Shown piece by piece: positions 45,965 through 57,610 of a stretch of 64,000 nucleotides of DNA. The stretch covers positions 44,356,859-44,420,858 of the forward strand of contig CM067547.1 in NCBI GenBank assembly GCA_034509755.1, written 5' to 3'. The DNA comes from Anisodus tanguticus (lineage: Eukaryota; Streptophyta; Magnoliopsida; Solanales; Solanaceae). Numbering within the stretch: the stretch's first letter is position 1; each line of letters starts with the position of its first letter. The translations under genes were made by a program, and so were the position numbers. A model generated the notes under the pieces. The model worked only from the letters and a program-made list of their open reading frames with translations, was not told the DNA's origin and searched no databases.

Positions 45965-46310
45965 TTAACCGGTCAGAGCAGCATTAAGGGCGCTGTGTAC
46001 ATCAACCCCAATCTGGGCCTCAGCTTTCTCTACATCAGTTGATGCAGTGCTTAGCTTCTGTGTAAACTCTGTGAGGCCCCTTTGAACCAAATTGGGTTCA
46101 ATTTGGTCAAGTGGCACAGCTTCAATAGCAACTATATCTGCAAAAGAATTAGCATGAACAAATGTAAATCCACCACTCACAAATGTACTTGGTCACATCG
46201 TTGCCTTCATGAACTGATAGGACACCGGGCTTCAGCTCTGCAATTGTCGCAACATGCCCAGGCAAAACACCCATTTGTCCTGTAGTTGCAGGGATGATAA
46301 CCATATCAAC
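45965..46310 (-). pseudogene. ATP synthase delta-prime subunit (mitochondrial), last exon with frameshift
   Basis: The plant mitochondrial delta-prime subunit corresponds to bacterial epsilon in the F1 central stalk. After an acceptor (attgcag) the exon reads [20 protein letters not shown], then [20 protein letters not shown] 1-base insertion near 46184 shifts the frame. The family sequence then resumes as [20 protein letters not shown] and runs to [13 protein letters not shown] and the stop at 45965. About the C-terminal 115 residues of a roughly 200-residue protein are covered. I could not find the N-terminal exon (transit peptide, FVEAWKK region) on the minus strand up to 62.7 kb. Either the intron is huge, with two copia elements in it, or the 5' part is gone. 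A sequencing error at the insertion cannot be excluded. Confidence 0.87.
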
Positions 46311-47772
46311 CTGCAATATGATTGAAAAAAGGAATAAACATCTTGGACTTTGAATTTTCAGGAGATATAATCCATGCACATTCTTCATATAAACAACTCT
46401 TCTCGCATCACATGACACCAAATGAGACATCCAGCCACTGGATTGAAATCGAACAACAAAATTTTAGTTTGATGCATGGTAGAAGCTACGGTTTCGACCG
46501 AATCTAGTAGTTTTGGCTCAGCCCAGTATATGTATTAAGAATCTACTAAATATGTACAAACCTTAAATTTCAAACCCAGGAACTCAAATGGTCATTGGGT
46601 TCAGTGGCATCCAGAACCCATAAAGTTCAAATTTTCACTTTAGTTACCGAACAACATCCCACAAATCGATAAATTAATTGTTGGCACTTTTATTTGTAGC
46701 ATAAGCAAATAAAAGAATATGCCATCATATATTCCTTTTGAAAGGGAAATGTTGCAAGTACAAACTTATTGACTAGAATGCCAAATACTTTTTTTGGTAA
46801 GGTAGAATGCCAAATATTTTTCTTTGATAAGGTTGAATGCCAAATACCTAAGTCAGATACTCATGGAATCAACAGACTACCAAATTGTATCAAAATGAAA
46901 AAGCACAAATCATCAGTCGTTTTTCCTTGTCAATACACAACCACCAAAACTATTCATCCCTTAGAAAGTGACAGGAGCACGGAGCTACTATTTTGAAAAA
47001 TTAAGATATAACAAAGCTTAAACTTGATTAGTTGTCAGCATCTTAACAAATTTCCTTGATCCAATTGACCTCTCAAATGTCAATTTATCTGACAGTTGCT
47101 ACCCTTTGGTCACGATTTAAGTGACCCATTTTCCATTTTAGGATGTCCTCACTTTACCATCTACCAGAATAACAAAAAAATCCATCTTTTCAAAGCTAAA
47201 ATGATACTTAGAAACTAAGTTTAACTGATGCTACTTTTGGATTTGATATACTTTCCACTCTGGACTACCAAACTTTCACATATTTCAACTGCTATTATTT
47301 TAAACATGTGTCAAGAGAGTCCTTAGATATTCATTCAAAATTCTTAACCTCCAGATGCTCAAAATGGATCAATTAAAAAAGGACAGAGGGTGTACTGAGT
47401 TAGAACCTATCGAAAGAAAATTCCCTACTTTAGCTTCATGATTCCATTTGATTGTTGAAAAGGTAATGCCTTTTTTAAATAATGCATATTACCTGTACTT
47501 GATAAGTTGAACGCACAAAATATCGATGGTAGAGGACAATCATCATCAGACACTTAAAGAAGAAGCAATCTGAAAAGATTGCAGAGCAGAAGCCCAATTT
47601 TATGCACTTAATAATAATGTAATTGACGTGGACAGAAATTATTGTTGAACAATTTATGGTGAAAGAAACAGGGGAGCCGGCATATTGCCTACAAACAAGT
47701 CATTCAACAAGTACAGGAAAAAGGCAAGACATAACCTCTGCATCAAGCATTTGACTTCCTGGACTTTATATA
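46311..47772. other. Intron or intergenic DNA upstream of the ATP synthase exon
   Basis: No coding exon is recognised. It holds a short tandem repeat with the core gaatgccaaata (three copies, about 46777-46850, roughly 33 bp apart) and a MITE (listed). Confidence 0.5.
47102..47392. mobile_element. MITE-like element, 291 bp, TA-flanked
   Basis: Left end CCCTTTGGTCACGATTTAAG and right end aattaaaaaaggacagaggg are imperfect inverted repeats with TA on each side (47100-47101, 47393-47394); agtgacccattttc pairs with aaaatggatcaatt. This agrees with a diverged Stowaway-like MITE. Confidence 0.55.
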
Positions 47773-47777
47773 TTTCT

Positions 47778-48079
47778 TGAAAGATATAATCACTTGATTA
47801 TTTTCATTAATTGAAAGAGTATATACAATTTACATATTTTCATAATAGGAAAATCATATTCCTATCCTACTCCTAAAACCTTATTCTACTTGGACACTGA
47901 CTATGCAATTATGGTAAGTGTACATTAATAATTACAACCAAACAGTACCTAAACTAGGACACTAAACCGTGATATACACCATGTATATCACGGCCCAACA
48001 GTCCAATTACCGAAGGCAGCCCGTGATATACACGGCGTATATTCCGTGTATATCACGGGTATACTTAACATATTTAACA
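47778..48079 (-). repeat. 3' LTR of copia 5
   Basis: On the minus strand it starts TGTTAAATATG and ends CTTTCA. It contains two perfect hairpins (47967-47993 and 48020-48059). Confidence 0.92.
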
Positions 48080-48081
48080 CA

Positions 48082-50049
48082 CCCCCACAGTCATAGTGGG
48101 CGATCTTCGCACGCTGAGACTATCCCTAAAATCTTCAAAAAGGACGGAGGAAAGACCCTTGGTAAAGATGTCGGCAATTTGATACCTGGACGGGACATGA
48201 CAGACGCATACTTGACCACGAGCAACCTTTTTGCGAACAAAGTGAATGTCCATCTCGATATGTTTAGTACGCTGGTGTTGAACCTGATTACTAGAAAGGT
48301 AGATGACACTAACATTATCACAATAAACCAAGGTCACCTTTTGAATAGGGCAATGAAGCTCTAACAGCAAATTACGTAACCAACATGATTCCGAGACCAC
48401 ATTAGCTACCCTTCGATACTCGATCTCGGCACTGGATCGGGACAAAGTCGACAGACGTTTGGCCGACCATGAGACCAAATTATTGCCAAGAAACATACAA
48501 TAACCAGACGTAAACCGTCTGGTGTCCGGACAGCCACCCCAATCAACATCTGTATACGAGAGAAGTATGAACGTTGAAGGATATAGATGCAAGCCATAGT
48601 CAAGTGTACCCTGAATATACCGAATGATGTGTTTGAGCGCATTAATGTGTTCAACTCTGGGATCATACATAAACAAACGCACTTGCTGTACGGCATATGT
48701 AATATCGGGTCTCGTGAATGTGAGTTATTGAAGGGCCCCTGCAAGACTGCGATAGTGGGTCGGGTCCTCGTATGGTGCGCCGGCCGCATCACCCAATTTG
48801 GGTTTAGTATCAACCGGAGTGGAAGTAGACTTACAGAATGACATCCCAACCCTCTCAATGATCTCGGTTGCATACTTCCTCCGTGACAAGAATAATCCAC
48901 CTGCATGATGAGTGACAGCAATCCCAAAAAAATAACTCAAGGGCCCCAAGTCTTTCATAACAAACTTAGAACTGAGCATTGTTATGATAGACTGGCGTAA
49001 GGCATCGGAAGAGGCAGTCAAGATAATGTCAGCCACATATAATAGTATATAAGCCAAGGACGAACCACGGCGATAGATGAACAAAGAATTATCCGACCTG
49101 CTGTGAGTGAACCCAATAGTCGAAACATAGTCGGCAAACCTCTTATACCAGGCTCGGGGGGACTGCTTAATTCCATATAATGACTTTTTCAACAAACAAA
49201 CATGATGAGGATATTTAGGATCCCGAAACCCCAAAGGCTGATGCATATAGACTGTTTCCTTGAGATCACCATGTAAGAAAATATTCTTCACATCTAACTG
49301 ATTAATGGCCATGCTTTCAAAAGAACCAAGCTGAACACAGTGCGAATGGTAGCTGGCTTGACCACAGGACTAAACGTCTCCCCACAATCCACACCAACCT
49401 GTTGAGTCTTACTATCACCCACAAGCCGAGCCTTATGCCTTGCAAACGAACCGTCTGAATTGTTCTTATGAGCAAAAATCCACATAGACCTAATAATATT
49501 AATACCAGATGGACGGGGCACCAACTCCCACGTCTTATTATCAATAAGAGCATTATATTCATCGGTCATAGCAATTTTCCAATTCGGGTCATTTAATGCA
49601 GACACGGGATTACGGGGTAAGGGTAATTTAAGAACATTAGAAGTTAAATTAAAATGTCTTTTTAGTTTAAAAATACCCCGTTGACTACGAGTGACCGGTC
49701 TATGACTTGGGAAAGAATTTGGTGGATTTTGGAAATTTTCTGGACTCGGGAAGGATGGTCCAGCAGGTAGTGGGCCTGCTGGCCCAACTCGGTAAGCAGA
49801 AACAGTGGCGGATGCAGGAACTGGACCAGTTTCAGTATTGGGCTGGACTGGCCTAGTGATGAAACTGGGCACGGAGGGTGACATGACAGACCGTGGGACC
49901 AGCGGGCAGTGGGTCCGCTGGAGGATTAGGGGTGCAGGATATGTCCGAAAAATAGTGAATAATAAACGGGGATATATCATCATCCAAAAAATTATACGAA
50001 CTAGGCACGTGATTACTAACCTTAGCAAACAGAAATTGGGATTCATCAA
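48082..50049 (-). pseudogene. copia 5 reverse transcriptase-RNase H
   Basis: RT covers ETFSPVVKPATIRTVFSL, QLDVKNIFLHGDLKETVYMH and LKKSLYGIKQSPRAWYKRFA. The catalytic box reads YVAD (LLYVADIILT, about 49040) instead of YVDD, so a catalytic Asp is lost. A frame change follows SLAGALQ (about 48725). RNase H keeps SYTDVDWGGCPDT, SRSSAEIEYRR, VYCDNVSVIY, KHIEMDIHFVRKKV and IADIFTKGL. Non-functional. Confidence 0.9.
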
Positions 50050-50052
50050 AAA

Positions 50053-51429
50053 TTACATGGTGACTAATGATGATTTTATTAGAGGATAAATCAAAATATT
50101 TGTAACCACGATGATTAGACGGAAAATCCAAAAACACACACGGAGTAGACCGGGCCTGAAGTTTGTTAATTGTGGTGGATGGAAATAACGGATAACATAA
50201 GCACCCAAAGATCCTAAGATGTGAATACGAAGGAATCTTATTATATAAAATTTGAAGGGGGATGAATATGTCAAACCTTTGGAGGGAAGAATGTTTAGGA
50301 GATATGTAGTCATTTGTAGAGCATGATGCCAAAAAGACGAGGGTACGGAAACATGAATCAATAAAGTGCGGACAATGTTATTAATGGTATGAATTTTGCA
50401 TTCGGCTTTCCCATTTTGTGAAGACGTATGAGGGCAAGAAAAATGAAAATTGATCCCATGAGTTGCACAAAATTCCCGAAATACCCCGTTGTCATATTCC
50501 CTGTCATTATCACATTGAATATTTTTTATTTCTCATTCGAATTGGGTTATAATGAATGCTCAAAATTTTACGAAGATGGAAAAAACTTGAGATTTTTTCG
50601 CTATTGGAAAAGTCCATAAATTTTTTGAATAATCATCCAAAAAGAGAACATAATACTGATAACCCAAAGAACTAAGAACAAGAGATGTCCATAAGTCGCT
50701 ATGAATAATATCAAATCGCATTAATGTATGAGAATGAGAGTCTACAAACGGCAACCTAACAACTTTTCCTAAAGAACAAGAATGACAATTCAGAGTACTA
50801 TATGTACCCTTACATGAAATAAAATTATTTTTATCTAAGGAAGACAAAATAGATGACCCTGGATAACCAAGACGAGCATGCCACAAGGAAGGAGCAAGGG
50901 TTGCAAATGCTGACGGCAAGGCTTGACTCGATAGACCGAAACTTGGCGTGATAAGATAAAGATCTCCCCTACTATCACACCTCATGAGAGGACTCCCCGT
51001 CTTGAAATCCTTCACAGAGAAACCAAATGGATCAAATTCAATAGAAACAGAATTGTCAGTGGTGAATTTACGGGCAGATACTAAGTTTTTAATTAATTTG
51101 GGGGCATGTGGGGTATTTTTCAAGATAAGGGGTGGATGAGGGGGAGACAAAGTTTTATGACCATAACCACGAATTGGAATAGAATTATCATTACCAACAA
51201 TTATGCCACAAGGGTTGCTCAAATTGGAATAAGACGAGAGAGTACCTGAATCGAATGTGATATGGGTAGTAGCACCGGTGTCCATATACCAATTTGTGTC
51301 CGGAGGATTTAATCCAAGCGTGTGCATTGCGGCTTCGATGTCTGTAGAAGTGAGGGCCACTGCGGGGGTCGAGGCCCAAGTACCCCTGCTTGCTGCCTCG
51401 GCCCAAATGGATGACTGAAATTGTGCCAC
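50053..51429 (-). pseudogene. copia 5 protease-integrase
   Basis: The protease motif WYMDTGATTHIT is intact at the Asp. Pre-integrase reads LWHARLGYPGSS (second His of the usual GHPG replaced by Tyr), with the Cys pair NCHSCSLGKVV. The core has FDIIHSDLWTS and LFLDDYSKNLWTF, then breaks near 50560. The C-terminal part (FGCLCYPLFP, ARSTPCVFLDFPSNHRGY, HHVIFDESQF) lies in another frame to 49853. Stops and shifts prevent function. Confidence 0.88.
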
Positions 51430-51467
51430 TGCATGTTAGGCCTTGGCTGCTGCTGGCCAGCCCACTG

Positions 51468-52158
51468 CTAGTGAGGCTGAACCTCTGGGTTGCCACTGTT
51501 TGGCCCAAATTGTGGGGCCCACTTCCACTGCATAGGGGCCCATAACTGCTGCTGCTGACTGCCCCGAGGGCCACCACCGCCACCACCACTGTTCCGATTG
51601 CCGCCAGTGTTGCCGCTGCGATTTGTGCCATTATATTTCTTATTTTGTCCCATTTTGCCGCCACCGTTGTTGCGGTTTTGGCCGGAGTTGTTGGAACCGG
51701 TAGGATGAAAAGTGGACTCGGTCATCCTGACTACGGAACTAGCACCGGTAGCCGCCTTTTTAGCCATGCCTGCTTCTTCGAGTGTAAGCATAGAACGAGC
51801 TTGATAAAATTGCGGAAGAGGATTTCTTTGTCGAAGAAGCGTGCCAACACCACTATAGGCCTCGTAGAGGCCTGAAACCATTTGATTGTTTGTAAAAGGT
51901 TGGTAGAAATTGTGGAGTATATCCTTTGAAAGACAGTGGCATCAAGAGTCGCGGATCATCCTCGCGTCTTGACACCTCCGTATCCGCAAGAGCCGCGGGG
52001 ATTATGTGATGGATGACTTGATGCGAGCGTGCGTGAATTTTGAACAGTTCGGCCCACGTCGCATATTTGACGTTTTCTATTTCAAGAACAAGAGGGATGT
52101 TATTCTTGATGTTAGAAACTGCAAGGGCAGGATGAAACGTGTTCCTTGATGTAGACAT
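51468..52158 (-). pseudogene. copia 5 gag, internally deleted
   Basis: The N-terminus reads STSRNTFHPALAVSNIKNNI and WAELFKIHARSHQVIHHIIP. The middle helical part seen in copia 1 and 2 gag (WIYGTIS, the IFQDN region) is missing. The reading resumes at VSGLYEAYSGVGTLLRQRNP, then EEAGMAKKAATGAS and a Gly/Asn/Gln-rich tail. Frame change near 51860. Confidence 0.87.
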
Positions 52159-52334
52159 ATTGATAGAACAATATGTGATTGAGGGATTTGAAAAAAAAAA
52201 TGGGAAGAGATGAGGTACCGTGGGGCAAGAAATCCGAGAAAAAGGGCTCAGAAATCGAGGCAGATCGCCGAAAAGTGGGAGAGGTCGACATAATTTTTGG
52301 AGATATGAATAAAAAACCTAGACTTCTGATACCA

Positions 52335-52635
52335 TGAAAGAAACAATCCCTTGATTATTTTCATTAATTGAAAGAGTATATATACAATTTACATAATAGG
52401 AGAATTATATTCCTATTCTACTCCTAAAACCTTATTCTACTTGGACACTAACTATACAATTATGCTAATACAATTATGGTAAGTGTACAATAATAATTAC
52501 AACTAAACTCTACCTAAACTAGGACACTAAACCGTGATATACACGGTTGATATACACCATGTATATCACGGCCCAACAATCCAATTACCGAAGGCAGCCC
52601 CGTGTATATCACGGGTATACTTAACATATTTAACA
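52335..52635 (-). repeat. 5' LTR of copia 5
   Basis: Pairs with 47778-48079. Its hairpin region is arranged differently (an extra cggttgatatacac, and the second hairpin shortened). Confidence 0.92.
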
Positions 52636-52640
52636 TTTCT

Positions 52641-53451
52641 CTTCAATTCACAAGTCTTGACATCACAACATTTGTAATCTACTTGACTGATACAATTCTC
52701 CAATGTAGTAAATTTTTACAGCTTTCATTTCCATGTCATTGTCAGTTAACAAATGTGAACTTGATATTGTCCAAGTTCGTGCAACAGAACTAAAGCTTAT
52801 GTGGTGCAAGATTTCTTGAAAATACTCAAGGATTTATTGCAACCCAACCATTTCAAGCTTTACGATGAGAAAATTGACTAGCATGACATCTGCAAATCAT
52901 GAACTGCTTGATCTTCAATGTGTCTCATGAGTTTTGAGAATTAAGCAACAACATCAGCAAAAGTAACAATTGTTTACAATTGGTTCAGAGACTTGAAGCT
53001 AAGCAACTACCAAACTAAAATAGGAAAAGTAACAATAGTTTACAGTTGATTCTGATACTTGAAACTAGAAACTACCGACAAGTCAACTATCATTAACATG
53101 GGAAAAGTTGTAACTATATAAACATGCACAAAGATCATTAATACATCAAAGGTTGTATGTATTTGTAATCCAACCAATTCTCATTTTCTGTGACTCACTC
53201 AGCTCGTTAATTATCAACCATCAGTTCGAAAGAAACAAATCTCAAAGAAAAACAATTTTCTAATATGTCTTCAAAGGAAAATGATCCTGAGTGTCAAAAA
53301 AGTCAAAACAGAGATAGCATAAGGGAAAAATGAATGATATGAACCACCAACCAATCTAGAGAAACATGAAGAGTTATCCATATGTCAATACGAAAAAGTG
53401 GACAAAAATGCAAATCATACAATGATGACTGCCAAATATAGGATGAGTGTT
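52641..53451. other. Host spacer between copia 5 and copia 4, no gene seen
   Basis: AT-rich. No exon of ATP synthase delta-prime or any other gene is recognised on either strand. Confidence 0.55.
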
Positions 53452-53456
53452 GCATG

Positions 53457-54380
53457 TGTAGGGTTTTGTTGGGTTCAAAACATATAAGTAAAGCACAGCG
53501 GAAGTTTAAAATTTTATGTACTTACCCCAACAATTCCTTCTGATATGGTTATATGACAATCAAAACATGTAAAGTGAAACTTAAACAAGAACACTTACAA
53601 GTTATATAATCTGAAATCTTTCAATCAAGCTTAGGATTTGCCATGTGTCTATCCAAATGACTTGATCACTTTATCTCATTTATATTAGTCGACAACTATA
53701 CCATATATCTAAATATGTCTCTTGCATTGGCCAATGACTTGGTCGACCTAATATTACTGAGAAGTTGAGTGTTCTCTCGAATATCCAATCGAGGAATGAA
53801 TCTTATTCTTGGCCCAATTACCATCTTAGTTTACATCATAATGTACCCAACACAAGCCGTGTCTTATCTTATAAGGAGTTTAATCTTTGGACAGGGTCAA
53901 AGTATACTGCTCAGTAAACAAGGTGCGTATTGACCTCAAGTCAAAGGACCTTTATCTCCCACACGTTGATAACACTCTAGACATGTCTAACAAATAGTTT
54001 ATCAGCAGGGTATACCAATACTTTTCAAAAGTATCCATGTGTCCATCACTAGTAACCATTACTAGTAGCAGGTGAGACATACTACATTCTCTAAGAATGT
54101 GATGCAGACCACGTGTCGACTTATAACATATTATCGATATCTCATTCTCGATGATCATTAGTCGAGGCTATTTTAGAGTTACACACTATCATCAATATCT
54201 CACTTTATTAAAGACAACGTAAGCTCAAGGGATGCACATTAATGAATAATTACAAACAATCAAATAATAATTCAATAATTGCAAATGCCATAAACATATT
54301 AATCTTATTAATAATAATACGAATGTGTTCAAGTACATTTGTCTCTAATAATGATTGTCTCTAGGACATACATACTTTCA
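53457..54380 (-). repeat. 3' LTR of copia 4, internally deleted
   Basis: 924 bp against 1584 bp in the partner LTR. The missing block corresponds to about 60360-61020, with the join at aatcttt|caatcaagc near 53620. Confidence 0.9.
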
Positions 54381-54398
54381 ATCTCCCACTTGGCCTAG

Positions 54399-55200
54399 AG
54401 CCAATCTCCAATGTATCTAATACCTATGTTTTCAAAATGACCATTATGCTTAACTAAGCTTAAGGGTTTAGTAAATTAGTCAGTTAGGTTATCATTTGTG
54501 GGAACATAATCTAATCTTATTTCTTTAGTTTCCACCATTTCCCTGAGTATGTGGTATTTCCTTGGTACATGCTTATTTCAGTTTGTTGATCTTGGTTCCT
54601 TACTTGCGCAATCGCACCAGTATTGTCACAATAAATCATTATTGGACAAGTGGCACTTGAAACAACCCTTAGTTCCTTTAGGAACTCTGATATCGCGACA
54701 ACTTCTTTACTAGCTTCCGATTCAGTAATGTACTCAGCTTCAGTTGTCGAATCAGCAGTAGTTGCTTGTTTGGAACTTTTCCAACTCACTGCTCCACCAT
54801 TGAAAATGAAGGTATATCCAGACTGAGACTTGAAGTCATCAAGATCTGTCTAGAAGCTAGCATTAGTGTACCCAGTAGCCACTAGCTTCTCTTGTCTACC
54901 ATAGACTAAGAAATTTTCTTTAGTTTGTCTAAGATACTTAAGAATACTCTTGACTGCTTTCCAGTGTTCTTCCCCAGGATTCTGCTGGAATTTGCAAGTC
55001 ATACTAAGTGCATAGGCCACATCTGGCCTCGTACAGGTCATGGCATACATGATTGATCCTATAGCGGAAGCATATGAGATTTTTTTCATGCGTTCAAGTT
55101 CTGCAACAGTAGAAGGACTATCATTCTTTGATAACTTGATGCCTTGACCCATAAGAAGACCTCTCTTCTTGGAGTTTTCCATAGAGAATTGTCTTAGCAC
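54399..55200 (-). pseudogene. copia 4 RNase H region
   Basis: Contains RPDVAYALSMTCKFQQNPGE just after RT, then SWKSSKQATTADSTTEAEYI and MIYCDNTGAIAQV. The frame shifts after QVRNQ, and the C-terminal TKPL segment lies in other frames up to the PPT. A stop near 54850 splits the region. Confidence 0.85.
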
Positions 55201-55205
55201 TTTGT

Positions 55206-55901
55206 CTATGTATATGACTGTGACAGCTCCAATAATCTATTAGGTCTATCTCTATAGATCATAATTCCAAGAATGTAGCAGGCTTCACCCAAGTCCTTCA
55301 TCATGAAGGTGATGGATAACCATTCATTGACTGATTGCATGAGAGTCTTATTATCTCCCATTATTAATATGTCATCTACGTATATAACAATGAAGATAAT
55401 ACTCTCTTCCTTGCGTTTACTATAAACGCAAGGATCTTCTTTATTTCTAACAAAGTCAAACGATTTGACTGATTTGTCAAAGCAAATATTCCAACTCTTT
55501 GAAGCTTGCTTAAGTCCATAAATGGACTTCTGTAGCTTGCATACTGCTTTGGGCTTATTCTCGGATGTAAAACCCTCAGGTTGTATCATATACACATCCT
55601 CAATCAAGTTACCATTGAGGAAAGCAGTTTTAACATCCATTTGCCAAATGTCATAATCATAGTATGCGGCTATTGCAAGAAAAATCCGAATAGACTTAAT
55701 TTTCACAACAGGTGAAAAGGTTTCATCATAATCGACCCCAGACCGTTGATTATAACATTTAGCCACCAATCTTGCCTTATAAGTCTGTACCTTGCCAAAT
55801 GCATCAATCTTCTTCTTGAAGACCCATTTGCATCTTATGGGTCCAACCCCTGTTGGCAAATCAACCAAGTTCCAAACTTGATTGATGTATATTGAGTCCA
55901 T
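55206..55901 (-). pseudogene. copia 4 reverse transcriptase
   Basis: A 231-codon open frame with WVFKKKIDAFGKVQTYKARL, DYDETFSPVVKIKSIRIFLA, QMDVKTAFLNGNLIEDVYM, KSIYGLKQASKSWN and the intact catalytic IYVDDILIMG, then DLGEACYILGI. The frame breaks at about 55206. It is the best-preserved RT in the window, but the polyprotein around it is broken. Confidence 0.92.
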
Positions 55902-55928
55902 CTCAGATTTTATGCCTTCTTGCCATCT

Positions 55929-57551
55929 CTACGAATCAATGTCTAACATAGCTTCGTTGTAGGTTGTAGGTTCATCGTCATCAGGAATATCTATCTCATT
56001 GTGTGTTTCAACAAGGAGATTAAGTATTTCAGGCGGACGATGAGTCCTAGTGGACCTACGGAGTTGATTATTCTGCGTTTCAGTGTTTGTTGCATTCTGA
56101 TTGTGATAAGGTTTTTGTGTGCTGGACAATCCACCACCTTGAGAGCTTTTAGGAATGTCATTTGTATGTATTTCCTGAATGAAATGATGTACAACCATTG
56201 TATCATCTTTCATTGGTTGTGTATGAGAGCCTTGCATTTCTGCATTATCTCTCACAGCACTCCCACTGGCTGAAGGGCGTACTCTAAGTACCTATCTTCA
56301 CCAAATACTCCCACTGGATCCTTGTCTGGGTCATTCGACAAGGGTTCAACTTCTGTGTTATCTTGTGGTTCTTGAATTTCTTCAAGTTCTATCTCATTGC
56401 AGCTCTGTTCCTTGTAGACATAGTCTTCTTCAAGAAAAGTTGCATTTCTGGAAACAATGACCTTATATTCTACAGGAAGATAGAAATAGTATCCCTTAGT
56501 TTCCTTTGGATACCTCACAAAATAATGTTTCTCACTTTTAGATTCCAACTTGTCAGTAAGCATTTTCTTTACATATGCAGGGCACCCCAGGGCCGCATGT
56601 GTTTAAGTGCCGGCTTCTTGCCATTTCATATCTCATATGGAGTTTTCTCTACCGACTTTGAAGGAACCCTGTTCGGAATATAAATTGAGCTTTGCAATGC
56701 CTAGCCCCAAAGGTATGTTGGTAGAGCTGAGAAACTCATCATGGATCTAACCATATCTAATATGGTTCGATTTCTCCTTTCAGCAGCACCATTCATTTGT
56801 GGCATTCCAGGAGGTGTCCATTGTGATTGGACTCCATGAAGCTTCAAGTAATCCATAAATTCTTTACTTAAGTATTCACCTCCTCGATCTGATTAAAGGG
56901 TCTTGATACTTTTTTCAAGTTGCTTCTCTACTTTTGACTTGTACTTCTTGAATTTCTCAAAGGCTTCGAACTTGTGTTTCATAAGATACACATGCTCAAA
57001 CCTTGTGAAATCGTCTGTAAAAGTGATGAAGTAAGGGAAGCCTCCCTTAGCTTGATTTGAAAATGGCCCATATACATCAGTATGGACCAACTCAAGTACC
57101 TCTTTGACTCGCACGCCTTCCCCAGAAAGTGGCTTGTTGGTCATCTTTCCTCTCAAGCAAGATTTACAGTTACCATAGGACTCCAAGTCAAATGGTTCCA
57201 AGTAGTCTAACTTTTTTAATCTCGCTATACTTGATTCATTGATGTGACCAAGTCTACAATGCCATAAGTAGGTGGGGTTTCTTGGATTACTTTGTTTTTC
57301 ACATTGAAAATTTCACGACTACAGTTTAGAACATACAAACCATCCATAAGCAGAGCATTTCCACAAACAAAACCATTAAAAGACAGTACATAATTGCCAT
57401 TGGCAATAAATGAGGAAAACCCCTCAATGTCTAACACTGGGATAGAAATAATATTCCTCGTCAATGAGGGAACAAAATAACAATTATTTAGTTCTAAACA
57501 AAAGCCTGAAGGTAAATCTAGTCTATAAGTTCCCACACGTTCAGCATCCAC
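55929..57551 (-). pseudogene. copia 4 protease tail, integrase and linker
   Basis: From the gag-proximal side: PR/pre-integrase spacer (CYFVPSLTRNIISIPVLD), LWHCRLGHINESSIARL and NCKSCLRGKMTNKPLSG (HHCC), core with LELVHTDVYGPF and FPYFITFTDDFTRFEHVYLM. A stop replaces the residue before SDRGGEY (about 56894). The downstream core and tail (TPPGMPQMNGAAERRNRT) are in a broken frame. Linker frames at 56252-56563 and 55929-56255 (QLRRSTRTHRPPEIL) lead to RT. Confidence 0.88.
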
Positions 57552-57610
57552 TCATGCTCAATTTCCAATATGCATGTCTACCTCTCATGGTCCAACCTTT
57601 CTGCTGTCAA

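Larger units (their letters stand above)
47778..52635 (-). mobile_element. Ty1/copia retrotransposon 5, near full length, degenerate
   Basis: 4858 bp with 301/302-bp LTRs, target duplicate TTTCT (47773-47777, 52636-52640), PBS TGGTATCAGAAGTC on the minus strand (52321-52334) and a PPT (GTGGGGGTG) before the 3' LTR at 48079. Domains run gag, protease, integrase, RT, RNase H on the minus strand. The gag start (NTFHPALAVSNIKN) places it in the same group as copia 1. Frames are broken in several places. Confidence 0.93.

Noticed and set aside
53952..54158. 68-codon ORF, also present at 61351-61557, as a duplicated gene
   Set aside because: Both copies are inside the two LTRs of copia 4.
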